DNA of 64,000 nucleotides from Actinomadura macrotermitis (lineage in GTDB: Bacteria; Actinomycetota; Actinomycetes; Streptosporangiales; Streptosporangiaceae): positions 954,073 through 1,018,072 of the forward strand of contig NZ_WEGH01000002.1 of the NCBI RefSeq assembly GCF_009604375.1, in the 5' to 3' direction. Numbering within the stretch: position 1 is the stretch's first letter; the number at the start of each line of letters is the position of its first letter. The notes beneath the pieces were generated by a model that was given only the letters and a program-made list of their open reading frames with translations, did not search any database and had not been told where the DNA came from. This document shows, piece after piece, positions 41,483 to 50,242 of this stretch. Made by a program: the position numbers and the translations under genes.

Positions 41483-42850
41483 ATGCGCAGAGGCAGTGCG
41501 GACCCGGGGGCCGCCCCGGGGGCGGTCCGCGCGGACCGGTGGATCGTGGCGCTCGGGGCGCTGATCGCGGTCGCGGCGATCTCCCCGATCGTCTGGAAGT
41601 GGCTGAACAACCCGCCCGACCAGCGGCTGGTCGACCTGGAGGTCTACCGCGACGGCGGGCGGGCGATCCTGCGCGGCGCGCCGCTGTACGAGGTGCTCAC
41701 CCAGCCGCCGCAGCTGCTGCCGTTCACCTACCCGCCGTTCGCCGCCGTCCTCGCCGTGCCGTTCACGCTCATGTCGTGGAAGGGCGCGCAGTGGGCGTGG
41801 ACGGCCGCGATGTACCTGACGCTGCTGGTCGTCGTGCGGTACGCGTTCCGGGACCTGATCGCGCGGACCGGGCGCTGGTCGCCCGCCGTCACCGGCGCGC
41901 TGGTCGGCGCGTCCGCGTGGATGTGGCCCTCGTTCGACCAGATGCGGTTCGGGCAGGTCGGGTTCTTCCTCATGGCGCTCTGCCTCGCCGACTGCTGCGC
42001 GCGCACCGCGTACTGGCCGCGCGGCGTGCTCGTCGGCCTGGCGATCGCGATCAAGCTGGTGCCGGGCGTCTTCCTCATCTACTTCTGGATCACCGGGCGG
42101 CGCGACGCGGCGGTCAACGCGCTGCTGACGACGGGCGCGGTGTCGCTGTTCACCGTCGCGCTGCTGCCGCAGGACTCGGTGGACTACTGGCTCGGGGCGC
42201 TGCTGGAGGGCGGCGAGCGGACCGGCGCGATCGACTTCACCACCAACCAGGCGCTGAACGGGATGGTCGCGCGGCTGATCCCCGAGGGGCCGGTGCGCAC
42301 GCTGGTGTGGCTGCCGCTGCTGCTGGCCGTCGCCTACGCCGGGTTCCGGCTGGCCCGCCGCGCGACCCGCACCGCCGACGCGCTGGCGGCGCCCGCCGTC
42401 ATGGCCCGCCCCGGCGGCACCGACCTGATGCGCGCCGCGGACCCGGCCGCCGGTCCGGACGCCTACAGCGCGCTGCTGGCCGGCACCGCGATCACCGGCC
42501 TGCTGTCGGTGCTGCTGTCGCCGGTCGGCTGGATGCACCACCTCGTCTGGATGATCGCGGTGGTGGGGGCGCTGCTCGGCGACGGCCGCGACGCGCGCCG
42601 CCGCGTCGCGGCGGGCCTGCTGTGGTTCTTCTTCCTGTTCCCGATCCCGTGGTGGGGGTCGGCGATGGCGGGCAAGGAGCACCCGCTGGGCATGCGGATC
42701 GTCGGCAAGTTCCTGCAGGACGCGTTCGGCCTGACGGCCATCGCCATGCTCGCCGTGCTCGGGGTATGGCTGGTGAATCGTCTGCGTACGTCCAAGGTTT
42801 GTGAAGAGTCTTCGCAGCAGGATGCCGAGGTGGGTACGCTCAGCCCGTGA
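41483..42850 (+). CDS. GT87-family (DUF2029) mannosyltransferase
   Basis: Integral membrane GT-C glycosyltransferase of 455 residues, related to mycobacterial PimE and DUF2029 proteins. The catalytic loop begins LVDLEVYRDGGRAILRG with the conserved Asp, followed by LYEVLTQPPQLLPFTYPPFAA; later PVGWMHHLVWM is characteristic. It should transfer a sugar from polyprenyl phosphate on the outer face of the membrane. It is divergent from the phosphatase-like gene (81 bases) and runs directly into the DUF4446 gene. Confidence 0.87.
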   Translation: MRRGSADPGAAPGAVRADRWIVALGALIAVAAISPIVWKWLNNPPDQRLVDLEVYRDGGRAILRGAPLYEVLTQPPQLLPFTYPPFAAVLAVPFTLMSWKGAQWAWTAAMYLTLLVVVRYAFRDLIARTGRWSPAVTGALVGASAWMWPSFDQMRFGQVGFFLMALCLADCCARTAYWPRGVLVGLAIAIKLVPGVFLIYFWITGRRDAAVNALLTTGAVSLFTVALLPQDSVDYWLGALLEGGERTGAIDFTTNQALNGMVARLIPEGPVRTLVWLPLLLAVAYAGFRLARRATRTADALAAPAVMARPGGTDLMRAADPAAGPDAYSALLAGTAITGLLSVLLSPVGWMHHLVWMIAVVGALLGDGRDARRRVAAGLLWFFFLFPIPWWGSAMAGKEHPLGMRIVGKFLQDAFGLTAIAMLAVLGVWLVNRLRTSKVCEESSQQDAEVGTLSP

Positions 42851-43296
42851 TGCTTGTCGCCGTGGCGGTCGCCGGCTTGGTAACCGGTGTCGCCGGACTG
42901 TCCATCGCGGTGGCCGCCCACAGGCGCGTCGGCCAGGTCGCCGAGGAGTGCGCCGGCGGTCTGCGCCGCCAGCTGCAGCTGGCGAGCGGCACGGTGGACG
43001 AACGCGCGCTGCGCGACCTGGCCATCGTGCACTACGACGCGCTGAAGGAGATGTCGGGCCACCGCTCGTTCTCCCTGGCGCTGCTGAACGCCTCCGGCGA
43101 CGGCGTCGTCATCAGCTCCATCAACGGCCGCACCGAGACCCGCACCTACGCCAAGGTGGTGCGGGGCGGCCACCCGCTGGAGGGGCTCTCCCCCGAGGAG
43201 GGCCAGGCGCTGCGCGCGGCCCGGCTCGGCAAGGGCCCGGTGGTGACGATGGACGACCCGCTTCCCGACTTCGGCGGCACGTCGGCGCACGCCTGA
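42850..43296 (+). CDS. DUF4446-family protein
   Basis: Protein of 148 residues, one N-terminal membrane helix (LVAVAVAGLVTGVAGLSIAVA) and a cytosolic domain with VHYDALKEMSGHRSFSLALLNASGDGVVISSI, the DUF4446 signature. In actinobacteria this family typically precedes pheA, as here; function unknown. The start overlaps the previous stop (GTGATG); a GTG one codon earlier is an alternative, both imply translational coupling with the GT87 gene. Confidence 0.87.
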   Translation: MLVAVAVAGLVTGVAGLSIAVAAHRRVGQVAEECAGGLRRQLQLASGTVDERALRDLAIVHYDALKEMSGHRSFSLALLNASGDGVVISSINGRTETRTYAKVVRGGHPLEGLSPEEGQALRAARLGKGPVVTMDDPLPDFGGTSAHA

Positions 43297-43398
43297 GGTC
43301 CGCAGGGGCCGTAAAATCGGTGCGCCGGAGGCCGCCTCGTCACGGCCCACTACGAACACCGTGCCCACTCCTCGCGGGGGCGGAGGAGCAGAACCCAC

Positions 43399-44322
43399 AT
43401 GCCAGAGCGCTTCGCCTATCTCGGCCCGCAGGGCACCTTCACCGAGGCGGCCATGCGGGCCTTCCCCGGGTCCGCGCAGGCCGAGCACCTGCCGTACGCG
43501 ACCGTCCCGGCCGCGCTGGACGCGCTGCGCCGCGGCGACGTCGACCTCGCCGTGGTGGCGCTGGAGAACTCCGTCGAGGGCTCGGTGCCGACCACGCTGG
43601 ACGAGCTGGCCACCGGCGAGCCGGTGCAGATCGTCGGCGAGGTGCACCTGCCGGTGTCGTTCGCGCTGCTGGTGCGGCCGGGCATGTCGCTGGCCGACGT
43701 CAAGACGGTCGCCTCGCACCCGCACGCGCAGCCGCAGTGCCGCCGCTGGCTCGCCGAGCACGTCCCCGACGCCGAGTGGCGCGCGGCGACCTCCAACGCC
43801 GAGGCCGCCCAGCACGTCGCCGACGGCCTGTACGACGCGGCGCTCGCCGGGTCGTTCGCCGCGGCCCGCTACGGCCTGGAGGTGCTGGCCGAGGACATCC
43901 ACGACGTCGCCGACGCCGTCACCCGGTTCATCGCGCTGCGCCGCCCGTGCGAGCCGCCCGCGCCGACCGGCACCGACCGCACCACGGTGGTCGCGTTCAT
44001 CGGCGAGGACCACCCGGGCGCGCTGCTGGAGATCCTCACCGAGTTCTCGATGCGCGGCATCAACCTGACCCTCATCCAGTCGCGGCCGACCGGGGCGGGC
44101 CTCGGCTCGTACCTGTTCTGGATGGACTTCGAGGGGCACGTGGCCGACGCCCGGGTCGGCGAGGCGCTGATGGGGCTGCGCCGGGTCTGCGCGGACGTGC
44201 GGTTCGTCGGGTCGTACGCGCGTGCGGACCGGGTGCGGCCGGACATCCGCCGGGGCACCCACGACGCGGACTTCACCGAGGCGGCCGCCTGGCTGGAATC
44301 GGTCCGTACCGGGTGTTCCTGA
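43399..44322 (+). CDS. pheA: prephenate dehydratase
   Basis: Phenylalanine-biosynthesis enzyme of 307 residues. Catalytic domain (about 1-180): FAYLGPQGTFTEAAM, VVALENSVEGSVPTT and the diagnostic TRF in DAVTRFIAL. C-terminal ACT domain (about 195-275) for feedback by phenylalanine: GEDHPGALLEIL is the GALV motif, while the ESRP motif reads QSRP in LTLIQSRPTGAGLG, a Glu to Gln change at a residue usually kept for Phe sensing. AGGAG precedes the ATG. Confidence 0.95.
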   Translation: MPERFAYLGPQGTFTEAAMRAFPGSAQAEHLPYATVPAALDALRRGDVDLAVVALENSVEGSVPTTLDELATGEPVQIVGEVHLPVSFALLVRPGMSLADVKTVASHPHAQPQCRRWLAEHVPDAEWRAATSNAEAAQHVADGLYDAALAGSFAAARYGLEVLAEDIHDVADAVTRFIALRRPCEPPAPTGTDRTTVVAFIGEDHPGALLEILTEFSMRGINLTLIQSRPTGAGLGSYLFWMDFEGHVADARVGEALMGLRRVCADVRFVGSYARADRVRPDIRRGTHDADFTEAAAWLESVRTGCS

Positions 44323-44401
44323 CCCGGTTTCGCCCGAACTTTTCTGGACGCGCGGCGTCCTACTCCCTGACGGTGTCCGATGGACCGAGGGAGCGACCCG
44401 G

Positions 44402-44905
44402 GTGCGGAACAAGCTGATCAAAACGGCTTTCACGGGTGCGGCGGGGGCCGCCCTCGTCTTCGGCGCGACGGCCTGCGACGGGAAGGTCAGCATCAACGCC
44501 GGATCTTCCTCCGCCCCGTCGGCGGGGGCCACGACGTCCGGCGCCAAGACGGGCACGAAGACCGGCGTCAAGCCGGCGCCGGCGCCCGGCACGAAGACCT
44601 CGCCCGCCACCGCCACCGGCAGCCACGTCTACATCGGCCGCATCAGCGTGGTGGCCCCGGGCAGGCTGTCGGTCGCCGGCCACACCGGCGTCCTGGCCAA
44701 GGACGCCACCGTCTACGTCGCCTACGGCACCTGCCCCGACGGCTCCGGCACCGAGGGCGACACCGCCGACCCCGCCACGAACCGCGGCACGAAGGCCTGC
44801 CCGGTGACGGGCCTGGAGACCTGGCTGAAGAGCAACCCGCTGACCGGCGAGGTGCGCATCACCGACGGCGCCATCGTCAAGATCGTCGAGCACAAGGGCG
44901 GCTGA
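44402..44905 (+). CDS. putative lipoprotein with C-terminal beta domain
   Basis: Exported protein of 167 residues. Signal peptide with lipobox GATAC (Cys near 25), a linker of about 45 residues of Ser, Thr, Lys, Gly and Pro, then a small domain beginning SHVYIGRISVVAPGRLSVAG with two cysteines (YGTCPDG and KACPVTG) that may bridge. GTG start after GAGGGAG. No known domain recognised; function unknown. Confidence 0.7.
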   Translation: MRNKLIKTAFTGAAGAALVFGATACDGKVSINAGSSSAPSAGATTSGAKTGTKTGVKPAPAPGTKTSPATATGSHVYIGRISVVAPGRLSVAGHTGVLAKDATVYVAYGTCPDGSGTEGDTADPATNRGTKACPVTGLETWLKSNPLTGEVRITDGAIVKIVEHKGG

Positions 44906-44920
44906 CCCGTACCGGGCCCG

Positions 44921-45829
44921 CTACTTGCTCTGCAGTCTTCCCAGCGCCTGGGGGTCGGCCTCCAGCGCGGCGGCCGCCTCCTTCCAGGCGGTGTCCTCGG
45001 AGCAGAGGACACCGCGCAGGTAGGCCAGGCTGAGCCGCTGGACCAGCGCGACGCGCGCGGGGCTCTCGTCCGTCGTCTCCGCGACCTCGTACCCGGGGAT
45101 GCCGCCGAGGGAGTGCTCCCCGCCCGGCAGCGTGAGCAGGCTCTTGCTGCCGGGGCTGTGGAAGTAGGCGTCGGTGAACCAGTCCGGCCCCCGCGTGGTC
45201 AGCGCGGACCGGTCCTGGTCCCCGGCGACGACGAGCGCGGGCGTGGTCATGCCGGCGAAGGACGGTCTCATGAAGGGCAGGTGCTCGGCCGCGAACGGCG
45301 ACAGGTCGTCGCCCAGCCCGGCCGCGGCGAGCAGCACGCCCGCCTTGACCCGCGGGTCGGACATGTCCGCCCCGGGGACGCCGTCGGCGTCGAGGACGCG
45401 CGCGCCCAGCAGCATGCCGGCCGACTGCGCGCCCCAGGAGTGGCCGGCCACGGCGATGCGGCCGTGGTCGACGCGTCCCGCGAGGCCGGGCACGGCGGCC
45501 TCCAGGGCGTCGAGCCCGTCGATGGCGCGTTTGAGGTCCTGCACGCGGAGCCGCCAGATCTCCGGCGTGCGGGGGTCGTCGGCGGGAAGGCCCAGCCTCC
45601 GCGAGTCGAGGTGGGTGGGCTGCACGACCACGAAGCCGTGGGCGGCCCAGAAGTCCGCCAGCGGGGCGTAACCGTCCATCGACCAGCCGTGCCCGTGCGA
45701 GAAGACGATGACGGGCAGGTCGCGTCCGGTGACAGGCGCGGACACGCGCACCCGCAGGTCCTCACCGCGGCCGGGGGCGGGCAGGACGACCGGCTTCACC
45801 GAGACGATCGGCGTGCTTGTGTCGTTCAC
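44921..45829 (-). CDS. chlorophyllase/PAF-acetylhydrolase-like alpha/beta hydrolase
   Basis: Cytosolic esterase-like protein of 302 residues. SHGHGWSMDGYAPLADFWAAHGFVVV contains the oxyanion loop, AVAGHSWGAQSAGMLLGA the nucleophile serine (near residue 128), VVAGDQDRSALTT the acid and LPGGEHSLGG the base. The pattern fits chlorophyllase and PET-hydrolase-like families. It is divergent from a TetR gene, and twin GGAAC-N3-GTTCC operators lie between, so it is a likely repressor target. Substrate unknown. Confidence 0.85.
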   Translation of the reverse strand: MNDTSTPIVSVKPVVLPAPGRGEDLRVRVSAPVTGRDLPVIVFSHGHGWSMDGYAPLADFWAAHGFVVVQPTHLDSRRLGLPADDPRTPEIWRLRVQDLKRAIDGLDALEAAVPGLAGRVDHGRIAVAGHSWGAQSAGMLLGARVLDADGVPGADMSDPRVKAGVLLAAAGLGDDLSPFAAEHLPFMRPSFAGMTTPALVVAGDQDRSALTTRGPDWFTDAYFHSPGSKSLLTLPGGEHSLGGIPGYEVAETTDESPARVALVQRLSLAYLRGVLCSEDTAWKEAAAALEADPQALGRLQSK

Positions 45830-45911
45830 GGGGATTCCTTCGTTCGGTCTCGTGCGCCGGCGGATCGCCGGCGCGGGCTACGATCGCGAGGCGGCCGGGA
45901 GCACCGGCAAA

Positions 45912-45950
45912 CGGAACCTCGTTCCGGTAAACATACGGAACAAGGTTCCG
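45912..45950. promoter_or_regulatory. twin TetR operators (CGGAAC-N3-GTTCCG)
   Basis: Two perfect 15-base dyads, CGGAACCTCGTTCCG at 45912-45926 and CGGAACAAGGTTCCG at 45936-45950, spaced 24 bases centre to centre, in the gap between the hydrolase and tetR genes. Confidence 0.8.
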
Positions 45951-45979
45951 CTTAGCAAGGCGGGAGTGGAGGAGACGGC

Positions 45980-46552
45980 GTGGCGAACGACGGGGACGGG
46001 GGCGCCCCGCGCAGGCGGGCCGACGCCCGGCGCAACAAGATGACGCTGCTCGACGCCGCCGCGGCGGCCTTCGTGGCCTCGGGCGTCGACGCGCCGGTGC
46101 GCGACATCGCGGCCAGGGCGGGGGTCGGGGTGGCCACGATCTACCGCCACTTCCCGACGCGGGCGGACCTGGTCATCGCCGTCTACCGGCACCAGGTGGA
46201 GTCCTGCGCCGAAGCCGGCCCGGCCCTGCTGGCGAGCGGCGTGACCCCGCACGCCGCGCTGGGGCGGTGGATCAACCTGTTCGTCGACTTCCTGGTCACC
46301 AAGCACGGGCTCGCGGCCGCGCTGCGATCCGACGACGCGGGCTTCGCCGCGCTGCACACCTATTTCCTCGACCGGCTCGTGCCCGTGTGCGCCGAGCTGC
46401 TGGGCGCCGCGGCCGCCGCCGGCGAGATCCGCCCCGGCGTCGACGCCTACGAGCTCATGCGCGGCGTCGGGAACCTGTGCATCGGCGCGGACAGCGACCC
46501 GCGCTACGACGCGCGCCGGCTGGTCGGGTTCCTCATCGCAGGGCTGCGCTGA
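45980..46552 (+). CDS. TetR/AcrR-family regulator
   Basis: Repressor of 190 residues. Helix-turn-helix: LLDAAAAAFVASGVDAPVRDIAARAGVGVATIYRHFPTRADL. The C-terminal domain is of the TetR_C_33-like SbtR kind (VDAYELMRGVGNLCIG). GTG start preceded by GGAGGAGA. Operators of one type flank it on both sides, so it likely represses the upstream divergent esterase, itself and perhaps the downstream hotdog gene. Ligand unknown. Confidence 0.9.
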   Translation: MANDGDGGAPRRRADARRNKMTLLDAAAAAFVASGVDAPVRDIAARAGVGVATIYRHFPTRADLVIAVYRHQVESCAEAGPALLASGVTPHAALGRWINLFVDFLVTKHGLAAALRSDDAGFAALHTYFLDRLVPVCAELLGAAAAAGEIRPGVDAYELMRGVGNLCIGADSDPRYDARRLVGFLIAGLR

Positions 46553-46559
46553 CCGCCGA

Positions 46560-46608
46560 CGGAACGCCGTTCAGGACGTTCACCCAGCACTATCGGAACG
46601 ACGTTCCG
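46560..46608. promoter_or_regulatory. further TetR-type operators downstream of tetR
   Basis: CGGAACGACGTTCCG at 46594-46608 is a third perfect copy of the operator; an imperfect copy (CGGAACGCCGTTCAG) is at 46560-46574 and a weaker one (CGAACCCCGTTCCA) at 46647-46660. They precede the hotdog-like gene, suggesting that it belongs to the same regulon. Confidence 0.7.
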
Positions 46609-46693
46609 TCTAGCGTCCACCCGAGCCGGGCGCCCGTGACAGCACCGAACCCCGTTCCATAAGATCAACTTTCCGCGGACGGAAGGTGGCAGC

Positions 46694-47401
46694 GTGGCGC
46701 ATCAGGTCGTCATCCCCAAGGGGGTCTACGGGTTCCCCGACGTCGGGTTCGGCGGGTTCGTGGCGGGGCTGCTCGCCGCCCCGTCCGGGGACGGCGGGCA
46801 GCACGTGGACTTCCACCGTCCCGCCCCGCTCGGCGTCATGCTCACGATCACCGAGGCGGACGGGCGGCGGCGGCTCGAGGACGGCGAGGGCCCGATCGCG
46901 TCCGCCCGGCCCGCCGAGGTCGCCGTCGACGTCCCGGCGCCGCCCACCTGGGACGAGGCGCTCAGGGCGACGGGCGAGTACGTGACCGAGGCGCCGATCG
47001 TCCAGCACGACTGCTACGGCTGCGGGCCGCGGCGCGCCGAGGGCGAGGGGCTGCGGCAGTTCCTCGGGCTGCTGCCGGAGCGCGGCGTCGTCGCGGCGGC
47101 CTGGCGCCCGGCGCCCGCGCTGGGCGGCCCGGACGGCGCGCTGCCCGCCGTGCAGGCCTGGGCCGCGCTGGACTGCCCCGCGGGCTGGGCGCGGTTCCGC
47201 CGGCCCGACGCCCCCGCCCGCGTCATGACCGCCAACCTCGCGGCGACCCTGCACCGGCCGATCATCGCCGGGGAGCGGCATGTCGCGTTCGGCTGGGTGA
47301 TCTCCCGGGACGGGCGCAAGACCGTCGCCGGCAGCGCCGTCGCCACGGCGGACGGCGAGCTGTGCGCCGTCGCGCGCTCCCTCTGGATCGACGCGCGCTG
47401 A
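46694..47401 (+). CDS. double-hotdog thioesterase-like protein
   Basis: Protein of 235 residues with no signal peptide. The middle carries HDCYGCGPRRAEGEGL, the CxGCGP motif seen in PaaI-type hotdog thioesterases and related proteins, followed by a second hotdog half (VQAWAALDCPAGWA, VAFGWVISRDGRK, AVARSLWIDAR). It may hydrolyse or bind an acyl thioester. Its promoter has the GGAAC-N3-GTTCC sites, so it is likely co-regulated with the esterase at 44.9 kb. GTG start with GGAAGG. Assignment is moderate. Confidence 0.7.
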   Translation: MAHQVVIPKGVYGFPDVGFGGFVAGLLAAPSGDGGQHVDFHRPAPLGVMLTITEADGRRRLEDGEGPIASARPAEVAVDVPAPPTWDEALRATGEYVTEAPIVQHDCYGCGPRRAEGEGLRQFLGLLPERGVVAAAWRPAPALGGPDGALPAVQAWAALDCPAGWARFRRPDAPARVMTANLAATLHRPIIAGERHVAFGWVISRDGRKTVAGSAVATADGELCAVARSLWIDAR

Positions 47402-47484
47402 GACGCGGGTCACATCGGGGCGGGACAACCCCGCCGGTTCCTCGCCCGTCTCCTGATCATCCTTGTGCCGATCTTGGAGTCGCC

Positions 47485-49350
47485 GTGCGCCGCATCATGC
47501 CGGTCCTGCTGTCCACAGCCGTCGCCGGCGCCCTGCTGCCGGCGGGCACCGCCGTGGCCGACCCCGGTGTGATCGTCCTGCAGACCTCGATGCTCGACGT
47601 CTCCCAGAGCGGCGCGCTGCGGTATCTGCAGGTACGGGCGGCGTCCCCGGCGGGCGTGGCCAAGGTCCACATCGGGCTGCGGGCGAGCGGCGCGGACCGC
47701 CCCTACGGGTCCGTCGACGACATGAGGCGGTTCCGGGGCACCGACGCCAACGGCGAGTGGCAGCCCGCGGGCACCGTCACCGTCCGGCCGGGCCGCACCT
47801 ACCTGGACGTCGAGGTCACCGACCGCGACGGCGACACCGCCGTCAAGCGCGACGCCGCCTTCGTCGACCTGCCGGGCGACCGGCTGACGGTCACCTCGTT
47901 CGGCCCCGACGGCTCCCTCGACGGGCCGTTCCACGCCAGGCTGACCGTCGGCCACAGCCGTCCCGTCGACCGCGTCGAGGCCAGGCTGGTCAAGGCCGCC
48001 ACCGACGTCGCGGTCGCCGACTTCGGCAGGCTCGGCGCCACCGGCGGGACCGGCGGCGTGACGTCCTACCGGTCGCTGCGGCCGGTGGACGTGCCGGTCG
48101 GCGACTACGAGATCGTGGCGACCGTCTGGGACGACCGCGGCGACCGCGTCGAGCGCCGCTCCCAGCCCTTCGGCCGGCGGCTGCCCGTGGCGTTCGCCGA
48201 CCTGAGGCAGGACCGCACCGTGGTCGACGCCGACCACACCGGCGTCGCGGTGACCGGGCGGCTGACCGACCCCGCGACCGGCGGCCCGCTGCCGGGCGTG
48301 ACGGTCCGCGACGCCGACCACACCGGCGTCGCCACCCGTACCGGCGCGGACGGCCGGTTCGCTCTCACCCTGGACGCCCGCGACCGGGTCCAGCTGCCGA
48401 TCGTGGCCGAGGGGCACGGCGCTTACGCCGGCAAGTCCGCGCACGTCGAGGTCGTCCACCGGGCGCTGGCGACCCGGCTGAGCGCCGCCGCGTCGCCGGT
48501 GACGCGCGTCGGCCGGCAGATCACCCTGTCGGGGAAGCTGGAGCGCCAGGACGCGGCCGGCGCCTGGCGGGTGCTCGCCGGGCAGGACGTCACGCTCCGC
48601 CTCGGCGAGGCGGCGGTCACGGCCCGCACCGGCGCCGACGGCCGCTACTCCGCGCGGACGGCCGTGCCCGCGAGCGGCGCCTGGGAGGCGACCTTCGCCG
48701 GGAACCGCGACTTCAAGCCGGTGCGCACGCTCACCGGTGCGGTGCACGTCCAGTACACGGCGGGCTTCCAGGACTTCGGCGCGACCTCCGCGAAGGGGGG
48801 CGTCACCGCGCGCGGCCGGCTCCTGCGGACGCTCGTGACCGGCGCCAAGGCGCCCGTGGCGAACCGTCCGGTCACCCTGCAGTTCTCCGCCGACGGCCGC
48901 ACCTGGACCCGCGCCAAGGACGGCCGCACCGACGCCCAGGGCCGCTTCGCGGTCTCGGCCGCCGCCCCCCGGACCGGCTCCTGGCGGGTCTTCTACGACG
49001 GCATCGACAGCGGCGTGTCCGACACTCCCGACACCCTCGCCTACAGCCCCGTCGTCCGCGGGACCGCCTTCACCCGCTTCGGCGCCGCACCCGAGCCCGT
49101 CCGCAAGGGCCGCACGATCACCGTGTCCGGGCGGCTCGGCCCCGTCGCCGCGGGGACCGCCGTCCAGATCTACTTCAAGGCCGACCACAGCACGAAGTGG
49201 ACGCTCCTCGCCACCGCCGAGACCGGCGCCAAGGGCCTGTTCAGCAAGGGCTTCAAGGCGTCCAAGGACGGCTCCTGGAAGGCCGTCCACACCGGTGGCG
49301 GCCTCTACCTCGGCTCCAGCAGCACCACCGACCACGTCGACGTCCGCTGA
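47485..49350 (+). CDS. large secreted modular beta-sandwich protein
   Basis: Exported protein of 621 residues. Signal peptide RRIMPVLLSTAVAGALLPAGTAVA, then repeated immunoglobulin-like or carboxypeptidase-regulatory-like modules: VAVTGRLTDPATGGPLPGVTVR...TRTGADGRFALTL near 285-340, ITLSGKLERQ...ARTGADGRYSART near 385-430, RPVTLQFSADGRTWTRAKDGRTDAQGRF near 475 and ITVSGRLGPVAAGTAV near 555. The DGRF/DGRY turns mark each module. No enzymatic domain. A role in surface adhesion or cell-wall structure is only a guess. GTG start with TTGGAG. Confidence 0.75.
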   Translation: MRRIMPVLLSTAVAGALLPAGTAVADPGVIVLQTSMLDVSQSGALRYLQVRAASPAGVAKVHIGLRASGADRPYGSVDDMRRFRGTDANGEWQPAGTVTVRPGRTYLDVEVTDRDGDTAVKRDAAFVDLPGDRLTVTSFGPDGSLDGPFHARLTVGHSRPVDRVEARLVKAATDVAVADFGRLGATGGTGGVTSYRSLRPVDVPVGDYEIVATVWDDRGDRVERRSQPFGRRLPVAFADLRQDRTVVDADHTGVAVTGRLTDPATGGPLPGVTVRDADHTGVATRTGADGRFALTLDARDRVQLPIVAEGHGAYAGKSAHVEVVHRALATRLSAAASPVTRVGRQITLSGKLERQDAAGAWRVLAGQDVTLRLGEAAVTARTGADGRYSARTAVPASGAWEATFAGNRDFKPVRTLTGAVHVQYTAGFQDFGATSAKGGVTARGRLLRTLVTGAKAPVANRPVTLQFSADGRTWTRAKDGRTDAQGRFAVSAAAPRTGSWRVFYDGIDSGVSDTPDTLAYSPVVRGTAFTRFGAAPEPVRKGRTITVSGRLGPVAAGTAVQIYFKADHSTKWTLLATAETGAKGLFSKGFKASKDGSWKAVHTGGGLYLGSSSTTDHVDVR

Positions 49351-49370
49351 TACCCGGCTATCGTCCGGGC

Positions 49371-50174
49371 ATGGGCATCGACTTCGACACGTACGAGCGG
49401 GAACTGTGGGCCGGGCGGGCGGACGCGTACGAGCGGGGGTTCGCGCTGCTCACCCGGCACGCGGTCGGGCCGCTGCTGGACGCGGCCGGCGTCGGCGCGG
49501 GGACGCGGCTGCTGGACGTCGGCACCGGCCCCGGCTTCGTGTCGGCCGAGGCCGTGCGGCGGGGCGCGCGGGTGTCGGCGGTCGACGCCGAGGCCGGGAT
49601 GATCGAGGCCGCCCGCCGGAACGTGCCCGGCCTGGACGCGCACGTCGCGATCCTGCCGGACCTGCCGTTCCCCGCCGGCACGTTCGACGCCGTCGTGGGC
49701 AACTTCGTCATCAACCACGTGAGCGACCCCGGCGTGACGCTCCAGGCCCTCAAGCGCGTGCTCAAGCCGGGTGGGCGCATCGCGCTGACCTGCTGGGTCA
49801 TGCCCGGCAGCGGCGCGCTCGCGGTGGTGCGCGACGCGCTGGACGAGGCCGGGGTGCCCTGGCCGGACGACATCCCGATGACGCCGTTCATGGAGTACGG
49901 GCAGCGCGAGACGTTCGAGCGGCTGGTGGCCGGGGCGGGCTTCGACGCCGTCGCCGAGGAGCTGGACTGGGAGCACGCCGTCGACCCCGAGGAGTGGTGG
50001 GAGACCGGCGCGCTGGCCCGGATCGGCTCCAACGGCGTGGTCATCGGACGGCAGGACGCGGCGACCGTCGCGCGGGTCAAGGCCGCCTACGACCGGATCG
50101 TCGCCCGGTACGCGGCGGGCGGGCAGGTCGCGCTGCCCGCGCACGCGCTGCTCGCGCACGGGACCGCCCGCTGA
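49371..50174 (+). CDS. class I SAM-dependent methyltransferase
   Basis: Methyltransferase of 267 residues. SAM-binding motif I LLDVGTGPGFVSAEAV, acidic residue after strand 2 (SAVDAEAGMIEAA), motif II FDAVVGNFVINHV and post-motif LKPGGRIALTCWV are clear, matching the UbiE/Methyltransf_11 type. It follows the secreted modular protein by 20 bases in the same direction, but the functional link is unclear. Substrate unknown. Confidence 0.88.
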   Translation: MGIDFDTYERELWAGRADAYERGFALLTRHAVGPLLDAAGVGAGTRLLDVGTGPGFVSAEAVRRGARVSAVDAEAGMIEAARRNVPGLDAHVAILPDLPFPAGTFDAVVGNFVINHVSDPGVTLQALKRVLKPGGRIALTCWVMPGSGALAVVRDALDEAGVPWPDDIPMTPFMEYGQRETFERLVAGAGFDAVAEELDWEHAVDPEEWWETGALARIGSNGVVIGRQDAATVARVKAAYDRIVARYAAGGQVALPAHALLAHGTAR

Positions 50175-50242
50175 AAACCCTTTGCCGGGCCGTGCGCGGC
50201 GTTGTCACCCTGACGGGACGTATCCGGCCATAAGGGGGCGCC

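Noticed and set aside
47410..49335. Minus-strand frame of 641 codons opposite the secreted modular protein
   Set aside because: Shadow frame; the plus-strand protein has a signal peptide, ribosome-binding site and recognisable repeats.
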